The translations under genes and the position numbers were made by a program. This document shows, in pieces, positions 1 through 7,927 of a DNA stretch of 51,940 nt. Numbering within the stretch: the stretch's first letter is position 1; each line of letters begins with the position of its first letter. Location of the stretch: assembly GCA_025930755.1 (NCBI GenBank), contig JAICOJ010000013.1:1-51940 (forward strand), given 5' to 3'. Origin of the DNA: Gemmatimonadaceae bacterium. Its GTDB lineage: Bacteria; Gemmatimonadota; Gemmatimonadetes; Gemmatimonadales; Gemmatimonadaceae. Below the pieces are notes generated by a model. The model was given only the letters and a program-made list of their open reading frames with translations, was not told where the DNA came from and made no database searches.

Positions 1-6
1 CCCGCC

Positions 7-141
7 GCATAACTAGCTGTTGCACCTGTCAGGCGCGATGTCTAAGGTATTCATCCCGATCTGAACCCCTTGAAGTGCAACTGCGAGGCGAGCTTCGCTC
101 GCCTTCTGGAAAATCGCCTGCAGGTGAACGCAGCGTTATGC
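7..141 (+). repeat. attC site 1
   Basis: Left box GCATAAC at 7-13, right box GTTATGC at 135-141. Inner arms CACCTG and CAGGTG are complementary. The central part contains a GCGAGC-TTC-GCTCGC hairpin. It closes a cassette whose gene lies before the window. Confidence 0.9.
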
Positions 142-794
142 GGATGCCACACTTCTCGCTTATGCGACGGCTCGGCCGTTGGATCATGAGGCGGACCGCT
201 CGCCCGGGTCTCGCAGTGGCTGACTGGATGCTGGCGCGCTTCGCCCCCTACGTCAGCGCCTGGGAAAGGATCAATGCACCTATTCCCGGCGTCGCGATGG
301 GATGGCCGGATGACGACGCAATCAATCGATACTTGGCCGGCCCAAGTACGGTCCCGGTGGCCGACCTCGATGACATCCGGACATGGCTCCAGAGCTGCGC
401 GTACGAGCGAACCCATGAGTTTCGCGCTCAAGCCGCGTGGGAATCGCTCCCCTTCGTCTTCGAGTACGTCAAGCGTGGGGACTGCATGGACCACGCGCTG
501 TGGGCGTGGCGCAAGCTTCGGGAGCTTGGTATCGATGCCGACTTCGTCGTAGGTTGGACGGGTCCGCCAGGCGTCGGACATCGACATGCCTGGGTCATAC
601 TCGGTCAGGGGAGTGACCGGTTGCTCTTCGAGACGGTAGAGAAGGTGCGCCCGCGAATGCTTCGGCCGTTGTCGGATCGCGAGACGTACATCCCAGAGTT
701 CGGTGTGGATCGTCACGGGCGTCGCTTCGCTTTTGGAGGTCTCGCGCACCTTGTGCGTGCGCAACGGTCGGCTTCTGGCGCCCGCACCGCATAA
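138..794 (+). CDS. Transglutaminase-like cysteine protein (cassette 1)
   Basis: The 218-residue product resembles transglutaminase-like cysteine peptidases. A GDCMDH segment gives a candidate nucleophile Cys116, GHRHAWV gives His150, and LLFETVEK gives acidic Glu165, in the order Cys-His-Asp/Glu used by that fold. No signal peptide is clear, although the N-terminus is basic. The ATG at 138 lies inside the right box of attC 1, so integration itself supplies the start codon; an alternative start is ATG 144. The stop TAA lies inside the left box of attC 2. The substrate is unknown, and a peptidase, amidase or cross-linking role cannot be separated from sequence alone. Confidence 0.72.
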   Translation: MRMPHFSLMRRLGRWIMRRTARPGLAVADWMLARFAPYVSAWERINAPIPGVAMGWPDDDAINRYLAGPSTVPVADLDDIRTWLQSCAYERTHEFRAQAAWESLPFVFEYVKRGDCMDHALWAWRKLRELGIDADFVVGWTGPPGVGHRHAWVILGQGSDRLLFETVEKVRPRMLRPLSDRETYIPEFGVDRHGRRFAFGGLAHLVRAQRSASGARTA

Positions 795-924
795 CTAGCT
801 GTTGCAACTGGCAGGCGCGATGTCTATGGTAGCCATCGTGGCTGAACCCCTTGAAGTGCAACTGCGAAGGCACGCTGTGCGCGCCTTCTGGAAGATCGCC
901 TGCATTTTGAACGCGGCGTTCTGC
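789..924 (+). repeat. attC site 2
   Basis: Left box GCATAAC 789-795 matches the TTATGC that opens cassette 1. Right box GTTCTGC 918-924 instead matches the end of cassette 2 (GCAGAAC at 1591). The middle holds a GAAGGC...GCCTTC hairpin. Confidence 0.9.
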
Positions 925-940
925 GGACGCTCCAGTTTCT

Positions 941-1600
941 ATGCGACGACTAAGACTGATCTTCATGATCGGCGTACCGGGTGCCGGCCTCGCTTGTCGC
1001 GAGATCGAGCAGGAACGCTTCCCTCTCACCGGCACATACGTAGTTGCACTCTGCCAGGGTGAATGCGAGCTCGACGATTCCAGTCGGACACTCTTCGCGG
1101 GGCGTCTCACGCTTGTGGATACTCCGCTCGTGATCGCGCACTTGCCGGAAGCAAAGCGCTCTTATCTTGAACTCACGTCCCTATTCAAGACGGTAAGCGG
1201 CCCCCTCAATGGCTGCTTCGAGTTCTATCCTGTGCGCGCCACGCGAGTAGACTTTCACGGCCTACCTTACCTGCGCGCGCCTGGGGCCTCGACGTGGCTC
1301 GATCCTGTAGGTCTTACGCACTGGGAAGCACGACCACCGGACAGCATCACGCTTACGCTCTATCGCTCCGCGGACGCTAGCCACGACATCCTGGCAAGGA
1401 TTGTCAACGGTCGGTTGGAGGGCCGCGGATCGTGGTTCGCTGCTGGGGACGGCGCCGAGCGAGAACGCGAAGGCGATCTTGGCTCCGATTTCGTCATCGG
1501 ACGTCGCATCGGCCCGCCGGATCTGGATTCGTGCATTCGGAACTCCCCTGAGCTTCCGAGTCGTGCGTCGCAAAGCTCCTCAACCGCGCCGCAGAACTAG
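941..1600 (+). CDS. Putative lipoprotein of unknown function (cassette 2)
   Basis: The 219-residue protein starts with a basic N-terminus, a hydrophobic stretch and a GLAC lipobox near residue 19, so export and lipid anchoring at Cys19 are likely. The remainder is mixed beta-type sequence with several cysteines and no motif I recognise. The last codons, Gln-Asn-stop, are written by the left box of attC 3 (GCAGAAC followed by TAG), so the attC defines the C-terminus. It sits alone between two attC sites. The lipoprotein call rests on the signal sequence only. Confidence 0.6.
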   Translation: MRRLRLIFMIGVPGAGLACREIEQERFPLTGTYVVALCQGECELDDSSRTLFAGRLTLVDTPLVIAHLPEAKRSYLELTSLFKTVSGPLNGCFEFYPVRATRVDFHGLPYLRAPGASTWLDPVGLTHWEARPPDSITLTLYRSADASHDILARIVNGRLEGRGSWFAAGDGAEREREGDLGSDFVIGRRIGPPDLDSCIRNSPELPSRASQSSSTAPQN

Positions 1601-1725
1601 CCGTTGCAACATGACAGGCGCGATGTCTGTGGTAGCCATCGCGATGAACCCCTTGAAGTGCAACTGGGAAGGCGAGCTTCGCTCGCCTTCTGAAAGGCCG
1701 CCTGCAGTTGGACGCAGCGTTATGC
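1591..1725 (+). repeat. attC site 3
   Basis: Left box GCAGAAC 1591-1597, right box GTTATGC 1719-1725. Same central hairpin family as attC 1 (GAAGGCGAGC/GCTCGCCTTC). Confidence 0.9.
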
Positions 1726-1740
1726 AGCACCGGAGTTCTG

Positions 1741-2181
1741 ATGAGTAGAGAGCGTGTCCACATCGAGCAATTGCGCAACTACCACTGGCCTAGCGGGATC
1801 GATTCCTGGATCGGTTCCCTAGGTGTGCGCTTTGCTGACCTCGCCTCGCGCATAGGTCTCCACACAGACCGTTGGGAGGAGGAGGGCCTGGGCCCAGCAG
1901 TCGGTGCTCTCTGCCGCCTTTCTTCAGGGACGGTCATCCTGCTTAAAGAACTTGAATTCGCCGTGACGTATCACGGAGCGCGCGGGCCCGAGATGTCGGC
2001 CGACCTGGGCGAGGTTGCCGAGCAGGGGGTCGAGACTATCCGCAGCCAAGCACTCCTGGCGCTGGGGCTAACGGATGCCGATGTGATAGCTCAACCACCG
2101 TCGGACGCTGACGAGCAGGCCCGCGAGTTTCTGGGCCACCTGAAGCACCGGCGGGTTTCGAGTTCGGATTCGCGGGGCTGA
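1741..2181 (+). CDS. Hypothetical cytosolic protein (cassette 3)
   Basis: The 146-residue product has no signal peptide or membrane segment. It is rich in Leu, Glu and Ala and looks mostly helical in the C-terminal half, after a Trp-rich start. I do not recognise a family. The ATG at 1741 is chosen because CGGAG lies five bases upstream and because the longer reading frame would begin inside attC 3. The gene stops about 25 bases before attC 4. Like many cassette genes it is short, single and without an operon partner. Confidence 0.6.
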   Translation: MSRERVHIEQLRNYHWPSGIDSWIGSLGVRFADLASRIGLHTDRWEEEGLGPAVGALCRLSSGTVILLKELEFAVTYHGARGPEMSADLGEVAEQGVETIRSQALLALGLTDADVIAQPPSDADEQAREFLGHLKHRRVSSSDSRG

Positions 2182-2206
2182 CGGGGAAAGCTCGGGCGCG
2201 CGTGCT

Positions 2207-2341
2207 GCATAACTGGCTGTTGCACCTGACGAGCGCGATGTTTAGGAAGCCAGCACCGTTTAACCCCTTCCGGCGCTGCGCGCCGGGTGAGCGCCCTGCC
2301 CCTTCGCGGCAGACCGCTCGCAGGTGAACGCAGCGTTATGC
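2207..2341 (+). repeat. attC site 4 (type B core)
   Basis: Left box GCATAAC 2207-2213, right box GTTATGC 2335-2341, inner arms CACCTG/CAGGTG. Its middle (CCGGCGC...GCGCCGG, then a CCCTGCC/GGCAG hairpin) differs from attC 1-3 and matches attC 12, so it belongs to a second subfamily. Confidence 0.9.
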
Positions 2342-2390
2342 AGCACCCGAGCTCACTCGCCGGACCAGCACCCTTAGGCTGAGGTCGCCG

Positions 2391-2789
2391 TTGCGGTACG
2401 TCCTTCCCTTCGCACTCGCTACCCTGATGCTCGCGTCCTTGGGCTCAGCCGCTGCCGTTCTTCTGTGGCGCTCACTGGGGCGTTGGGCACTTTGGGGAGG
2501 ATGCGCCCTCGCCACACTAATCCTCGCCGGCATTCTCTGGCCACAGGTCTTCAACGAGCCCGCGTACCAAGACCGCCGGGCAGAGACTGCAGTGATCACG
2601 GCTGTTGTTCTCCTCGGGATGTCCCTTGGACCCACGGTGGCCGTTGATCGCGCCGGCCGTGTGCCCGCGCTAACGTTCAGGCAGCATTGGACGCGTGGGG
2701 TGCTTGGATATTACGCTGGGCTTCTGGCTGGCTTCGTTGGCAGCCTGCTTACCATCGCACTCTTTCGCCTCGTATTCGTTGCTTTGTGA
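2391..2789 (+). CDS. Small integral membrane protein (cassette 4)
   Basis: The 132-residue protein has about four hydrophobic segments (roughly residues 4-26, 32-50, 66-84 and 104-130) separated by short loops, so it is very probably an inner-membrane protein. No family signature is evident. The chosen start is TTG 2391, preceded by GAGG six bases upstream; no in-frame ATG precedes the first membrane segment. It is the only gene between attC 4 and attC 5. Confidence 0.55.
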   Translation: MRYVLPFALATLMLASLGSAAAVLLWRSLGRWALWGGCALATLILAGILWPQVFNEPAYQDRRAETAVITAVVLLGMSLGPTVAVDRAGRVPALTFRQHWTRGVLGYYAGLLAGFVGSLLTIALFRLVFVAL

Positions 2790-2803
2790 CCAACGCGCAT
2801 GCT

Positions 2804-2940
2804 GCATAACTAACGTTTGCAACTGTCAGGCGCGACGTTTAGGGAAGCCATCGCATTTACCCCCCGTCGCACTGGTGCGCGACAGCAGGCACCCGTCTCC
2901 TGCGGAGCCGGACGCCTGCAGTTGAAACGCAGCGTTCTGC
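2804..2940 (+). repeat. attC site 5
   Basis: Left box GCATAAC 2804-2810, right box GTTCTGC 2934-2940. Inner arms CAACTG and CAGTTG are complementary, a two-base compensated change from the CACCTG/CAGGTG pair of attC 1, 4 and 8. Confidence 0.9.
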
Positions 2941-2961
2941 GGCCACCCTATATCACGGTTA

Positions 2962-3450
2962 ATGGAGCTCCCAACGATCGAGCGGCTCTCCGCGGGAGCT
3001 GGAGGCCGGTTCCGCGCTATCCGGCTTCGTTCCCTACGCGATGCTCCCGATGCGTTCGCGACGACCTACGAGGAAGCGGCGGCCTGGCCTCCTGACAGTT
3101 GGGATCGCCAGCTCGAGCAATTCCCGACGTTCGTCGCGAGCGCCGACGGGGTTGATTTGGGTGCAGTTCGCGGCGCGCTCCACGATGGGTCCGCTACCAC
3201 GGGCTATTTGATCTCCATGTGGGTCGCCCCGGACGCCCGACGGCTCGGCATTGGGTCCGCGCTCCTTGACGCGGTGATCACGTGGGCCAGGACGCAGGGG
3301 CTGCGGCGATTACTCCTCGATGTCAGCGCGGAGAATACGCCCGCCATCGCGTTCTACGCCGGAAAGGGATTCACGCCCACGGGCGAGGTGGGGACGCTGC
3401 CGCCGCCGCGCCAACACATACATGAGATTCAGCTGGGTCTTACGCTCTGA
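2962..3450 (+). CDS. GNAT family N-acetyltransferase (cassette 5)
   Basis: The 162-residue protein has the GNAT fold signatures. An acetyl-CoA-binding motif A is seen at about residues 89-102, with the pyrophosphate loop RRLGIG, and motif B (NTPAIAFYAGKGF, residues 125-137) follows. Such enzymes move an acetyl group from acetyl-CoA to an amine on a small molecule, peptide or protein. GNAT genes are common integron cargo, including aminoglycoside acetyltransferases, but nothing here identifies the acceptor and no resistance role should be assumed. The gene is intact and of normal length for the family. Confidence 0.85.
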   Translation: MELPTIERLSAGAGGRFRAIRLRSLRDAPDAFATTYEEAAAWPPDSWDRQLEQFPTFVASADGVDLGAVRGALHDGSATTGYLISMWVAPDARRLGIGSALLDAVITWARTQGLRRLLLDVSAENTPAIAFYAGKGFTPTGEVGTLPPPRQHIHEIQLGLTL

Positions 3451-3480
3451 CGCGTGGCCTCACGGCTCGTCTCCCGTGCC

Positions 3481-3617
3481 GCAGAACTAACCGTTGCAAC
3501 TGTCGGGCGCGACTGTTAGGGTAGCCATCGCAGTTCGTGTGCTTGAAGTGCAACTGCAAAGCGCACTATCGTGCGCTTTCAAGATCGCCGCCTGCCGTTG
3601 AACCGTCGGCGTTATGC
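3481..3617 (+). repeat. attC site 6
   Basis: Left box GCAGAAC 3481-3487 matches TTCTGC at the start of cassette 5. Right box GTTATGC 3611-3617. Confidence 0.9.
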
Positions 3618-3643
3618 GACACCCACTCCCTCCCCGAGGGTGA

Positions 3644-4096
3644 ATGTCGTTCGCTTTGGTCGCTACGATCTGCGCCGGGATCTTCGCGGGCGCCGCGATC
3701 TATATCACGTTCGTCGAGCACCCGGCCCGAGTCTCCTGTGGCACCGCGCTCGCCCTCCGTGAATTTGCGCCGAGCTACCGCCGCGCGACGATCATGCAGG
3801 CTGCCCTGGCCATCGTCGGTCTTTTCACCGCCCTCGAGGCGTGGTCGCGGACCGGGGCTCCCGAGCTCCTGGTCGGTGGGATCGCCCTCGGCATCGTCGT
3901 GCCCTTTACCCTGGTGGTGATCGGGCCCACCAATCGGCGGCTTCTCGCCACCGAGCTGGATCCCGAGTCCGCGGAGGCCGCCGAGTTGCTTCAACGTTGG
4001 GGTCGACTCCACGCGGTCCGCAGCGTGCTCAGCGGCGTGGCGTTCCTCATCCTGATCCTGTACCTGATGCGAGCCCGGTCGTCGCCTGTCGCATAA
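3644..4096 (+). CDS. DUF1772 family membrane protein (cassette 6)
   Basis: The 150-residue protein shows the DUF1772 layout: a first membrane helix ending in a VEHPAR motif (residues 24-29), two central helices, and a last helix near residues 125-143. The family includes anthrone-oxygenase-like proteins, but most bacterial members have no known activity. It begins 26 bases after attC 6, and its stop TAA is inside the left box of attC 7. I am fairly confident of the family and not of any catalytic role. Confidence 0.75.
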   Translation: MSFALVATICAGIFAGAAIYITFVEHPARVSCGTALALREFAPSYRRATIMQAALAIVGLFTALEAWSRTGAPELLVGGIALGIVVPFTLVVIGPTNRRLLATELDPESAEAAELLQRWGRLHAVRSVLSGVAFLILILYLMRARSSPVA

Positions 4097-4227
4097 CTAG
4101 CTTGCAACTGGCAGGCGCGAGGTTCAAGGAAGCCATCGCAGCTGGGCGCCTTCAAGTGCAACACTAAGGCGCGCTGCCGCGTGCGCTTTCGAGAAGATCG
4201 CCTGCAGTTGAAACGCGGGCGTTATGC
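4091..4227 (+). repeat. attC site 7
   Basis: Left box GCATAAC 4091-4097 matches the start of cassette 6. Right box GTTATGC 4221-4227. Inner arms CAACTG/CAGTTG. Confidence 0.9.
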
Positions 4228-4266
4228 GGACGACGGCGTGTGGGAAAGGGAGAGATTCTCGGGACT

Positions 4267-4941
4267 ATGACTCTTCGCAGACGGTCAAGACTGATCGTAT
4301 TCGTAGGCCTTTGGAGCCTCGCGGGGTCATTCGCGATCGCGAGTTCGGGCCTCGCCGCACCCCTGCTCGCACAACTTTCCGCAGCCGACTCCGCAGCCGC
4401 CTGCCGCAGCGCTATCCAAGTCCGAGGCGTGTCACCTGATACACGCCACGCGATCCTGGCCTTCGACCAGCCTGCAGCTCTCTTGTGTACCGCACTGCCT
4501 GCAACTGCCGACACGCTCGAGATTCTCGCGGCTTTGGCGGAGCGTGGCGGCGATCGCGGTCTCGTCGGGCATTACGCGCTGATCGTCGCTAACCAGCATT
4601 GGCGCGCTTCGCGCAACTCTGGCGAGCGTCGCGACATCGAGCGGGCTCTCGCGTCTCTTCGCGTCGCGTACGGAATTGACTCTTCACGCACGACGGGCTT
4701 CCTGCTTGGAGCCACGGCCACGACGCTAGCCTGGCTGCTCCAAGAGAGCGGCGTTTGCGTGGATGCTGTTCGCGCGTCGTCGCTGCTGAGCGAGGCACGC
4801 TCCGTTTTTCCGCCCGATTCACACTCCGCGTACCCGGCGCCGGACTGGGCGGACGTGGAGCGCGAAGCGAAAGAGACCGAGAAGCGGGCGTGTCGACGCC
4901 CGAGCGTGCGGTCGGCGGATGTCGACCCGCCGCAGAACTAG
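4267..4941 (+). CDS. Exported protein of unknown function (cassette 7)
   Basis: The 224-residue product starts with MTLRRRSR, then a hydrophobic stretch ending near a possible signal-peptidase site in the Ala-rich segment around residues 28-36. Export is therefore likely. The mature part is Ala-rich and helical, suggestive of TPR-like repeats, with three or four cysteines. ATG 4267 is preferred over ATG 4240 because it starts right at the basic signal-peptide head. The end is again Gln-Asn-TAG from the attC left box. This cassette is odd: its opening box (TTATGC) does not match its closing box (GCAGAAC). Confidence 0.55.
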   Translation: MTLRRRSRLIVFVGLWSLAGSFAIASSGLAAPLLAQLSAADSAAACRSAIQVRGVSPDTRHAILAFDQPAALLCTALPATADTLEILAALAERGGDRGLVGHYALIVANQHWRASRNSGERRDIERALASLRVAYGIDSSRTTGFLLGATATTLAWLLQESGVCVDAVRASSLLSEARSVFPPDSHSAYPAPDWADVEREAKETEKRACRRPSVRSADVDPPQN

Positions 4942-5066
4942 CTATTGCACCTGACAGGGCGCGATGTCTAAGGTATTCATCACGTTTGATCTCCTTGAAG
5001 TGCAACCGCGACGGCGAGCTTCGCTCGCCTTCTGGAAGATCCCTGCAGGTGAACGCAGCGTTATAC
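4932..5066 (+). repeat. attC site 8
   Basis: Left box GCAGAAC 4932-4938, right box GTTATAC 5060-5066 (a variant with A for G). Arms CACCTG/CAGGTG. The variant right box is matched by the equally unusual GTATAAC that closes cassette 8. Confidence 0.9.
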
Positions 5067-5087
5067 AGCGACAATCATCACAGTGAG

Positions 5088-5636
5088 ATGAGCACGCTGA
5101 TATCGGATTCACGGCCCTTGCGATTCCAAATTGATCCGCAGCCAGGGGAATCGCTCCGAGGGTGCAGCGCGATCGCGCAGTCGGCCATGTCACGCGCTCG
5201 AACTAATGTCATTGTGTTTGGGCTGTACGCCGGAGTCGCACTTGCGGCGTACTTCCTGACGCCAACCACTACTCTTACGACGTTTGCGATCGGTCTCGTC
5301 GCGGTCGCCGGGACGATCATTGCGTTGCAGGCCGAAGGCCGTTCCCAGATTCGGCGACTTCAGGAGAACGATCCTCATTCGCTCGAAACGTACTTTGTTG
5401 AATTGGGCCCCGAGGGAATTCACACATGGTGTTCGCACGTTGATGCCCGGTATCCCTGGCAGGAGTTCACGAAGACGACCGAGAACAAGGAGTTCTATTT
5501 GTTCGTTCGGCCGTCGGGTACCGGAGCAGCAATCCCAAAGCGCCTCCTAGACAACGCATCCGAGGCAGCGCTCCGAGCGCAGATTCGTCAATGGTCCCCG
5601 GATCGTGGGGCCGCACTTGCACGCGACGACCAATAA
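5088..5636 (+). CDS. YcxB-like membrane protein (cassette 8)
   Basis: The 182-residue protein has two adjacent membrane helices at about residues 43-58 and 61-80, then a C-terminal cytosolic domain of the YcxB type. That domain carries the pattern glycine-Ile-His, aromatic-rich 'YPWQEF', 'KEFYLFV' and 'IPKRLL'. The function of YcxB-like proteins is not established. ATG 5088 is chosen because the longer frame runs back through attC 8. A second YcxB-like gene lies at 16208-16753, also next to an attC-like site. About 100 bases separate its stop from attC 9. Confidence 0.68.
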   Translation: MSTLISDSRPLRFQIDPQPGESLRGCSAIAQSAMSRARTNVIVFGLYAGVALAAYFLTPTTTLTTFAIGLVAVAGTIIALQAEGRSQIRRLQENDPHSLETYFVELGPEGIHTWCSHVDARYPWQEFTKTTENKEFYLFVRPSGTGAAIPKRLLDNASEAALRAQIRQWSPDRGAALARDDQ

Positions 5637-5733
5637 GTCCGCACGCGTGCGTGCACTCGTGCCCTGGTTCCCAGTTAACCCAGAGCGGCCGGCATGAATG
5701 TGCGGCCGCGTCGTTCGGCATCACGAGCCCGCT

Positions 5734-5868
5734 GTATAACTACCCGTTGCAACTGGCGGGCGCGATGTCTAAGGAAGCCATCACAATTCGTGTGCTTCAC
5801 GTGCAACAGCAACGCTCTCGCGCGCTTTTTGAGAACACCGCCTGTAGTTGAACGGTATGGCGTTCTGC
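5734..5868 (+). repeat. attC site 9
   Basis: Left box GTATAAC 5734-5740 is the exact complement of GTTATAC at 5060-5066. Right box GTTCTGC 5862-5868. Confidence 0.88.
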
Positions 5869-5936
5869 AGACGCCAGGCTTGCGATCTTGATTGAGTAGC
5901 GTCAGGCCATTTGAGCGAGGACTACGCGCACATAAG

Positions 5937-6392
5937 ATGGCTGAGTGCATCTTCTGCCGTATTCTCACCGGTGAGCTCCCGGCGAGCTTCGTGTATCGCG
6001 ATCACCGCTGCGCGGCGTTCCTGGATATTCAGCCCGTGAATCCCGGACATCTCCTCGTCGTCCCTGTGCAGCACGGTGCCTATCTCGCCGACATCGATCC
6101 CGAGACCGCCGCAGATCTGATGCGCGTGGGCCACGCGGCCGCAGCCGCCCTGCGCGCCAGTGGAGTACGGTGCGAGGGCGTGAACTTCTTTCTCGCCGAT
6201 GGGGAGGCGGCCATGCAGGAGATCTTCCATGTGCATCTCCATGTCTTCCCCCGGTTTCAGAACGATGGCTTCGGCCTCAAGTTCAACCCAGAGTACTACA
6301 CGCGTCGGCCCCCCCGCGCGGAGCTGGACGAGCTAGCGGCCACGTTGCGTCGACGCATGCCACCGGCTGTGGAGAGAGGCTCGCAAACATGA
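5937..6392 (+). CDS. HIT family nucleotide hydrolase/transferase (cassette 9)
   Basis: The 151-residue protein is a histidine-triad protein. It has a CIFC zinc-type pair at residues 4-7, the conserved NPGHLLVVP segment, and the active-site triad H98-x-H100-x-H102 followed by FPR. HIT proteins hydrolyse or transfer nucleotide phosphoramidates and dinucleoside polyphosphates, with the second histidine of the triad as nucleophile. ATG 5937 is chosen because homologues begin just before CIFC; the reading frame also extends back to TTG 5892. It is full length and looks functional. Confidence 0.9.
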   Translation: MAECIFCRILTGELPASFVYRDHRCAAFLDIQPVNPGHLLVVPVQHGAYLADIDPETAADLMRVGHAAAAALRASGVRCEGVNFFLADGEAAMQEIFHVHLHVFPRFQNDGFGLKFNPEYYTRRPPRAELDELAATLRRRMPPAVERGSQT

Positions 6393-6461
6393 TCAGTGAT
6401 CGCGGGCGCATCGGGTTATTCGGGTTTCAGTGCTCTTGAATCAGCATCGCGGAAACGCGCT

Positions 6462-6597
6462 GCAGAACTAGCTGTTGCACTTGTCAGGCGCGATGTTCAA
6501 GGAAACCATCACGGTTGGACCCCTTGAAGTGCAACCGCGAAGGTGCGCATTTGCGCGTCTTCGGAGAGGCCGCCTGCAGTCGAGCGCGGCGTTCTGC
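6462..6597 (+). repeat. attC site 10
   Basis: Left box GCAGAAC 6462-6468 matches the start of cassette 9. Right box GTTCTGC 6591-6597. Confidence 0.9.
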
Positions 6598-6614
6598 GAC
6601 ACCAACATTCTCGT

Positions 6615-7280
6615 ATGGTACGATTTGTTCCGGTAATCGAGCATCCCGGAATTGACGACCCGCCTAACTGGCCCGTCCTCCCAACACTCGCTCCGCCTTT
6701 TATCCACCTCACCGCTGAGACGGGCGAGGAGGCAACGGGGTCGGTCCTCTGGCACCTTGCCCGGTACAATCTTGGGACTCTCGCGCCCGGCAGTCGATAT
6801 TACGAAGCTGATCTGAGCGGTGAACCCGCGGCTATCTTCACGCGCTTGATCCGTGACCCCGAGTGGACCGTCCCTGGCGGAATTGCAGTAATCGACCAAG
6901 CTTCCGGCCGGGAAATCACGCCGGGATGTTGCGCTGGGCTCGACAACTGGCGAGAGTGGCTCGAGTTCGAAGCGTCCGGGCAGACGCCGTGGATGGGCCA
7001 CGAACCCGATCCGTGGCTGGAACACGTGGACAATCAGATTCGCATTTGGTCGCGTGGCCCGTTGGCCGAGGCGATCTCTGAGGAGCCGTTCGCCATCGAC
7101 GTGACGGTCGACGAGTTTCGCGGTGGGCTCACGGCTGTGAGCCAGCATCTGATAGCGTTCGCCGCAGTACTACGGCACTGGGCCGATCGGCGAGCACCTG
7201 CGGTGGCTGCCGCGCTTGTCGATCGGTTTCTCGGCGAATTTGGCCCGCCGTCAGGCGTCCAGCGCGTGTCGCAGAACTAG
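6615..7280 (+). CDS. Hypothetical protein (cassette 10)
   Basis: The 221-residue protein lacks a signal peptide and membrane helices and is rich in Trp, Pro and acidic residues. I see no known catalytic motif; the amphipathic acidic character would suit a cytosolic binding or immunity-like protein, but that is a guess. ATG 6615 is chosen because it follows the attC right box by 17 bases. The final Gln-Asn-TAG comes from the left box of attC 11. It is the only gene of its cassette. Confidence 0.6.
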   Translation: MVRFVPVIEHPGIDDPPNWPVLPTLAPPFIHLTAETGEEATGSVLWHLARYNLGTLAPGSRYYEADLSGEPAAIFTRLIRDPEWTVPGGIAVIDQASGREITPGCCAGLDNWREWLEFEASGQTPWMGHEPDPWLEHVDNQIRIWSRGPLAEAISEEPFAIDVTVDEFRGGLTAVSQHLIAFAAVLRHWADRRAPAVAAALVDRFLGEFGPPSGVQRVSQN

Positions 7281-7404
7281 CTGCTGCACCTGTCACGCGC
7301 GATGTTCAAGAAAGCCATTACGTTGATGGCCTTTAAGGGCAACTGCACGGCGCGCGTTCCGCGCGCCTTTAAGAAGCCGCCTGCAGGTGAACGCGGCGTT
7401 CTGC
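7271..7404 (+). repeat. attC site 11
   Basis: Left box GCAGAAC 7271-7277, right box GTTCTGC 7398-7404, arms CACCTG/CAGGTG. The middle is a short GGCGCGC...GCGCGCC-type hairpin. Confidence 0.9.
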
Positions 7405-7415
7405 CGACACCAAGC

Positions 7416-7805
7416 ATGCACGAGTACGCCGAGATCTTTCTCCGCTGGCTTCCCACAGCGGAAAGCGGCCGCACGACTCCGGCATTCGTTCGCGCGGATG
7501 GAAGCACTATGTATCGCCCGCACTTTCGCGTCGGCCCCACGGGAGAGTTTCTTGGCGTTGCCTTCCTGGACGGTGATCCGCCGCTCGCCGCGCCTGGCTC
7601 GGAAGGCTCCGCCCTGGTCGAGTTCATCTACGTCAGCACTGGGGTCGATTACACGCCGCTGCAGCCCGGCGTTTCATTCGACGTGCTCGAAGGCTTGCGT
7701 GTGATCGCGCGTGGGACGGTCCGCCGTCGCTGGCAGAGTGACGCCGATTGGCGATCGCAGCGCCTGCGGCAGAACCAGCGTGCACCTGACGAGCGTGAGT
7801 GTTGA
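7416..7805 (+). CDS. Hypothetical protein with attC-encoded tail (cassette 11)
   Basis: The 129-residue protein starts MHEYAEIFLRW and contains a beta-rich region with a YRPHFRVGP segment. It resembles small uncharacterised proteins related to translation-factor-like beta barrels, but I cannot name a family. In sister cassettes the left attC box is followed by TAG and ends the protein after Gln-Asn. Here TAG is changed to CAG at 7776-7778, so the frame continues into attC 12 for ten more residues before TGA at 7803-7805. The extension is probably accidental but should be translated. Confidence 0.6.
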   Translation: MHEYAEIFLRWLPTAESGRTTPAFVRADGSTMYRPHFRVGPTGEFLGVAFLDGDPPLAAPGSEGSALVEFIYVSTGVDYTPLQPGVSFDVLEGLRVIARGTVRRRWQSDADWRSQRLRQNQRAPDEREC

Positions 7806-7902
7806 GGTAGCCATCGCGTTTGAACCCCTTTCGGCGCGTTGCGGCGGGTGAGCGCCCTGCCCCTTCGGGCAGACCGCTCGCAGGTGCGTTGCGGCGTTAT
7901 GC
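7769..7902 (+). repeat. attC site 12 (type B core)
   Basis: Left box GCAGAAC 7769-7775, right box GTTATGC 7896-7902, arms CACCTG/CAGGTG. The core (GGTGAGCGCCCTGCCCC) matches attC 4. Confidence 0.9.
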
Positions 7903-7927
7903 GGCACCGAAGTCACGCTCGGATTCC

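Noticed and set aside
51-764. Minus-strand frame over cassette 1
   Set aside because: It covers the transglutaminase-like gene in antisense, and cassette genes here start and stop at the attC boxes on the plus strand.
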